Source of the DNA: Rhodocyclaceae bacterium
GTDB lineage: Bacteria; Pseudomonadota; Gammaproteobacteria; Burkholderiales; Rhodocyclaceae
Direction of reading: 5' to 3'
Length of the DNA: 32,819 nt
NCBI GenBank assembly: GCA_030682175.1
Contig: JAUXOM010000053.1
Location: forward strand, 1 to 32,819
Shown: piece by piece, positions 29,400 to 32,819 of the stretch
How positions within the stretch are numbered: the stretch's first letter is position 1
Layout of the letters: each line of letters begins with the position of its first letter
Program-made: the position numbers and the translations under genes
The notes under the pieces: model-generated
Told to the model about the DNA's origin: nothing
The model's database searches: none
The model's input: the letters and a program-made list of their open reading frames with translations, nothing else

Positions 29400-30242
29400 G
29401 TGACGATGGAAATTCGCCATAAAGTCATGCGTCGGCTGCTCGGCGCCTTTCTCACGCTGTTGCTCACCCCGCTGGCTGCAGCCGACTCCGGCGAACTGAT
29501 ATTCGGCGTTTATCCTTACCTGTCACCCAGCCAGACCGTCGAACAGTTCGCCCCGCTGAAAACCCATCTGTCCAAGGCGCTGGGGCGACCGGTGTCGCTG
29601 CGCTCGTCCCCCGACTTCTTGAAATTCGTCGAACGCACCCGCGCCGGCGAATACGACATCATCTTTACCGCACCGCACATGGGGCGATTGGCGGAAAAGC
29701 GCGACGGCTATCGACCGCTGGCACAAACAGGTTATCCGATCGTGGTTGTCGCCGTGACGAAGATCAATTCGCCCGTCGAATCCCTCGGCGCCTTGCACAA
29801 CCGCTCGCTGGCCGTCGGCACGCAGTTGTCGATGACCTACCAGATCATGAACCAGGCACTGAACAATACCGGCCTGGAGCTTGGCAAGAACGTGCACTTT
29901 GTCGACACGGCCACCTTTTCCAATGTGCTCACCGCCGTGTTGCGTGGCGAGGCAGATGCCGGTGCAACCGGCACGCTCCTGTGGGACAGCGCACCCGCCG
30001 CGCAGCGTGCGCAACTGCGCGAGATTTACCGCTCGCCGCCGGTTCCGGGTTTTTTGCTGCTCGGCCACCCGCGCCTCGGTGCCGAGACACTGCAACAACT
30101 GCAGCACGCATTGTTCGCCTTTGCCGAAACGTCTGCTGGCCACACCTACTTCGCCAAGACGCAACAAATCGATTTCCGTCCGCTCGATGCGGCAACCATG
30201 AAGCGCATCGACCCATTTGTCGCCGTGTTCGAGAAACCCTGA
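29400..30242 (+). CDS. PhnD-like periplasmic binding protein
   Basis: This 280-residue protein has a signal peptide (LLGAFLTLLLTPLAAA, about 13-28) followed by a type 2 periplasmic binding fold of the phosphate/phosphonate (PhnD-like) family. Signatures are LIFGVYPYLSPSQTVEQFAP, YDIIFTAPHMGRLA and VLTAVLRGEADAGATGT. No permease or ATPase gene is adjacent. Instead it ends 4 bases before a transmembrane GGDEF-EAL gene, so it more likely senses a ligand for that protein than feeds a transporter. The start is a GTG at 29400 with AGGA 5 bases upstream; an ATG two codons later is possible. The ligand cannot be deduced from sequence. Confidence 0.88.
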   Translation: MTMEIRHKVMRRLLGAFLTLLLTPLAAADSGELIFGVYPYLSPSQTVEQFAPLKTHLSKALGRPVSLRSSPDFLKFVERTRAGEYDIIFTAPHMGRLAEKRDGYRPLAQTGYPIVVVAVTKINSPVESLGALHNRSLAVGTQLSMTYQIMNQALNNTGLELGKNVHFVDTATFSNVLTAVLRGEADAGATGTLLWDSAPAAQRAQLREIYRSPPVPGFLLLGHPRLGAETLQQLQHALFAFAETSAGHTYFAKTQQIDFRPLDAATMKRIDPFVAVFEKP

Positions 30243-30246
30243 ATCA

Positions 30247-32673
30247 ATGCCTCCTGAAGTTGCCACACCCTGGTATCGCACGATCCGCTTCAAGCTGGTC
30301 GCCGCGGCATTGGTCGTCCAGCTCGCCATGCTGGCGCTCCTGCTCGCCAACAGCTATCGGCTGATGAACAATTCTTTCGAAACACAGACGCGAGTGCGGA
30401 TCGAAGCCCTGGCGCCACTGCTCGACGCCGCACTGGCCGGGCTGATGTTCCAGCGCGATCACAGCGAAATCGCCTCTGTCATCCGCAAGCTGACCGGCTC
30501 CGAACTGACCGGACTGCGCTACATCGTCGTCTTCGACGCCCGCGGAGAGGTGCTGGCAAGCACCGGTGCGGTCACGCCGGAACTGCTGCAGAACACCGCC
30601 GCCGCGGACGCCAATATTGGCGACGCACTCTCCGACCGGACCTTTGACACTGCGCGGCAGATCTCCCTCCATGACAATCCGATAGGATCGGTACGCTTCG
30701 GCCTGTCGCTCGACGACCAGATTGCCTTGCGCAACGTCAACCTGCAGCAGAGCTTCGCCATCGTTTTCATTGCCATGCTGTTGTCGCTGCTGCTCATGAT
30801 GGGTGCCGGTTTTCTTCTCACGCGCCATGTCACCGCGCTGGTCGCCGCGACACGCCGTATCGCCAGCGCCGACTATTCGACCCCCATTGCCATTGCCAGT
30901 CGGGACGAAATCGGTTTGCTCGCCGACAACTTCAACGCCATGGCCGCCACCGTGCAAAACCGCATCGAACAGTTGGCCGAAAGCGAAACGCGCTTTCGCG
31001 CCATCTTCGACGCCGCCGGCGATGCGTTTTTCATCCATGACGCCGAAACCGGCCGCACGCTCGATGTTAACCGCCGCATGTGCGAGATGTACGGCTGCAC
31101 ACATGCGCAGGCGTTGCACCGTTCCTTGGCGGATATTTCCGCCAACGTCACACCATTCACCGCGGTGGAAGCCGCCGAGAAATTGCGGCTGGCGCGGGAT
31201 CAAGGCCCGCAGACATTCGACTGGCTGGCGCGCCGGCACGATGATGGCCGCGAGTTCTGGGTCGAGGTCAATCTGCGGCGCGCCCGCATCGGCAGCGCCA
31301 ACCGCATCATCGCCCTGGTGCGCGACATCACCGAGCGCAAACGCTACCAGCATGAGCTGGAGTTTCTGGCCCACCATGACCCGCTCACGCAGTTGCCCAA
31401 CCGCATCCTGTTCACCGACCGTCTGCAACTGGCCATGCTGCAGACGCAACGGTCGCAGCGCCTGCTGGCTATCGCCTATCTCGATCTTGACGCCTTCAAG
31501 TCGGTGAACGACACGCTGGGCCACGAAGTCGGCGACCGGCTGCTGATCATGGTGGCACAGCGCTTGAAAGACACCCTGCGCGCCGGCGACAGCGCGTGCC
31601 GCCTGGGCGGCGACGAATTCGCCCTGCTGCTCGACGATCTGGCGAACATCGACGAATGCTCTCAGACTCTGCAGCGCCTGCTCAATGCCATCGCCCTGCC
31701 CTACCGCATCGACGCGCAAGAGGTGCAGACCTCGGGGAGTATCGGCGTCACCCTCTACCCCTTTGACGATGCCGACACCGACACCCTGATGCGCCACGCC
31801 GATCAGGCCATGTATATCGCCAAGCAGACCGGCCGCAACCGTTTCCACCTGTTTGACGCCGCGCTTGATCGACAGACCGAGGCGCAGCACGGCGCCCGCG
31901 CGCGCATCGAAGCGGCGCTGGTGCGGGACGAGTTTGTGCTCCATTACCAACCCAAAGTCGACATGAGCAATGGTGCCGTGTTCGGCGCTGAAGCATTGAT
32001 TCGCTGGCAGCATCCGCAAGAAGGACTGATTCCGCCCGGCCGGTTTTTGCCGGTCGTCGAAAACAGCAATTTCGCGATTCCGCTGGGCGTATGGGTGATC
32101 GAGAGCGCATTGACGCAACTGGCGGCCTGGCGCAAGACGGGTCTGCTGCTGACCGTCAGTGTCAATATTTCGGCGCACCACCTGCAATCGCCAACTTTCA
32201 GCGAACAACTGGCCGGCATTCTGGCGCGCCACCCCGAGGTGCCGCCCGCTGCGCTCGAACTTGAAATAGTGGAATCGGTCGCCCTGGAAGACATGGCACG
32301 GGTCGCGCGCGTGATCGACGCCTGCCATGCGCTGGGCGTGAGGTTCGCCTTGGACGATTTCGGCACGGGCTATTCATCGCTGTCCTATTTCAAGCGGCTG
32401 AAAGTTGACGTGCGGAAAATTGACCAGAGCTTTGTGCGCGACCTGCTGACCGACGAAGAGGACTACGCCATCGTCTCCGGCGTGATCAGCCTGACGCGCG
32501 CATTCAAGCGCGGCGTCATTGCCGAAGGGGTCGAAAGCGTGGAAGTCGGCGCCGCCCTGCTCGCCCTCGGCTGCCCGCATGCCCAAGGCTATGGCATCGC
32601 CCGTCCCATGCCCGCCGCCGACCTGCCGGGCTGGATTGCCAGCTGGCGGCCTGATCCATTGTGGCAGTCGTGA
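30247..32673 (+). CDS. Membrane HAMP-PAS-GGDEF-EAL c-di-GMP enzyme
   Basis: This 808-residue inner-membrane protein can make or degrade cyclic di-GMP. TM1 is about 14-35 and TM2 about 170-191, enclosing a periplasmic sensor domain (36-169). HAMP (about 192-245) and PAS (about 250-365, ending ALVRDITERKRY) follow. The GGDEF motif is intact at 454-458, with an inhibitory I-site RxxD at 445-448. The EAL domain has E582-A-L, VNISAHHL, DDFGTGYSSLSYF, KIDQSFV, AEGVES and HAQGYGIARP, so its phosphodiesterase residues look complete. HAMP residues RRIASADY are encoded by a 25-bp-repeat-like sequence at 30853-30877. It follows the PhnD-like gene by 4 bases. Confidence 0.94.
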   Translation: MPPEVATPWYRTIRFKLVAAALVVQLAMLALLLANSYRLMNNSFETQTRVRIEALAPLLDAALAGLMFQRDHSEIASVIRKLTGSELTGLRYIVVFDARGEVLASTGAVTPELLQNTAAADANIGDALSDRTFDTARQISLHDNPIGSVRFGLSLDDQIALRNVNLQQSFAIVFIAMLLSLLLMMGAGFLLTRHVTALVAATRRIASADYSTPIAIASRDEIGLLADNFNAMAATVQNRIEQLAESETRFRAIFDAAGDAFFIHDAETGRTLDVNRRMCEMYGCTHAQALHRSLADISANVTPFTAVEAAEKLRLARDQGPQTFDWLARRHDDGREFWVEVNLRRARIGSANRIIALVRDITERKRYQHELEFLAHHDPLTQLPNRILFTDRLQLAMLQTQRSQRLLAIAYLDLDAFKSVNDTLGHEVGDRLLIMVAQRLKDTLRAGDSACRLGGDEFALLLDDLANIDECSQTLQRLLNAIALPYRIDAQEVQTSGSIGVTLYPFDDADTDTLMRHADQAMYIAKQTGRNRFHLFDAALDRQTEAQHGARARIEAALVRDEFVLHYQPKVDMSNGAVFGAEALIRWQHPQEGLIPPGRFLPVVENSNFAIPLGVWVIESALTQLAAWRKTGLLLTVSVNISAHHLQSPTFSEQLAGILARHPEVPPAALELEIVESVALEDMARVARVIDACHALGVRFALDDFGTGYSSLSYFKRLKVDVRKIDQSFVRDLLTDEEDYAIVSGVISLTRAFKRGVIAEGVESVEVGAALLALGCPHAQGYGIARPMPAADLPGWIASWRPDPLWQS

Positions 32674-32819
32674 CCGGCTAACCTGAAGTTCCGCTCTGCC
32701 GTAGTCACGATGAACACGCCAACTGCCTGATATTGATGGGGAATTGGAGAGTTATTCGGCTTGTTCTTGATTGATTATGTAGTCACTAAATAGATTGACT
32801 TATGCCGGTCAATAGCCTA
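32674..32819. other. Downstream non-coding tail
   Basis: There is no gene in the last 146 bases. It becomes AT-rich after about 32730 and contains a weak hairpin ATTGAC/GTCAAT with an 8-base loop at 32794-32813. It has no T run, so no terminator is called. Confidence 0.5.

Noticed and set aside
30853-30877. Fifth copy of the 25-bp repeat as a certain member
   Set aside because: It encodes RRIASADY, which is close to normal HAMP sequence, so the match could be coincidence; kept only as a possible copy and not listed as a feature.
30244-32328. Long minus-strand open frame of 694 codons opposite the GGDEF-EAL gene
   Set aside because: The plus strand encodes a full multi-domain protein with all motifs; the antisense frame has none.

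Overview
The window is a chromosomal stretch of a high-G+C betaproteobacterium, most likely in or near the Rhodocyclaceae. That placement is inference: it rests on the protein flavour (PrpE with AcuI, Aat with Bpt, PlsB, class 2 PyrD, split Fbp iron uptake), not on a marker gene. Most genes are core metabolism or maintenance, with a few accessory insertions.

Layout. 1-1411: an almost complete IS256-family insertion sequence, cut close to its left end by the window edge. 1412-1784: non-coding with hairpins. 1785-1861: tRNA-Val(GAC) on the minus strand with its own promoter and terminator. 1946-4927: prpE and acuI, a propionyl/acryloyl-CoA pair. 5025-9331: an iron(III) ABC transporter in three separately oriented genes (binding protein +, permease -, ATPase +) with Fur-like operators. 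9396-10852: aat-bpt, translationally coupled N-degron transferases. 10853-11461: decayed remains of a HigBA-like toxin-antitoxin pair. 11462-15732: a DUF2339/DUF3999 membrane-protein pair that looks lower in G+C than its surroundings. 15759-17471: a small coiled-coil protein, a secreted ankyrin protein and a DUF411 protein. 17565-18596: pyrD. 18667-18849: intergenic repeat. 18905-21547: SWIM/SNF2 helicase. 21532-22209: VapBC-type toxin-antitoxin. 22386-24017: ybiT (ABC-F). 24118-26562: plsB, divergent from mutS (26645-29299). 29400-32673: a PhnD-like binding protein directly followed by a membrane HAMP-PAS-GGDEF-EAL protein.

How the genes work together. PrpE and AcuI can channel propionate or acrylate into propionyl-CoA. 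The Fbp parts form one iron importer. The PhnD-like protein and the c-di-GMP enzyme probably form a periplasmic-ligand-to-c-di-GMP signalling pair. 

The least explained features are repeats: a 25-bp element found three times inside genes (fbpC, SNF2 helicase, mutS) and once between genes, a bulged hairpin found twice with a covarying base pair, and a longer intergenic repeat found twice.
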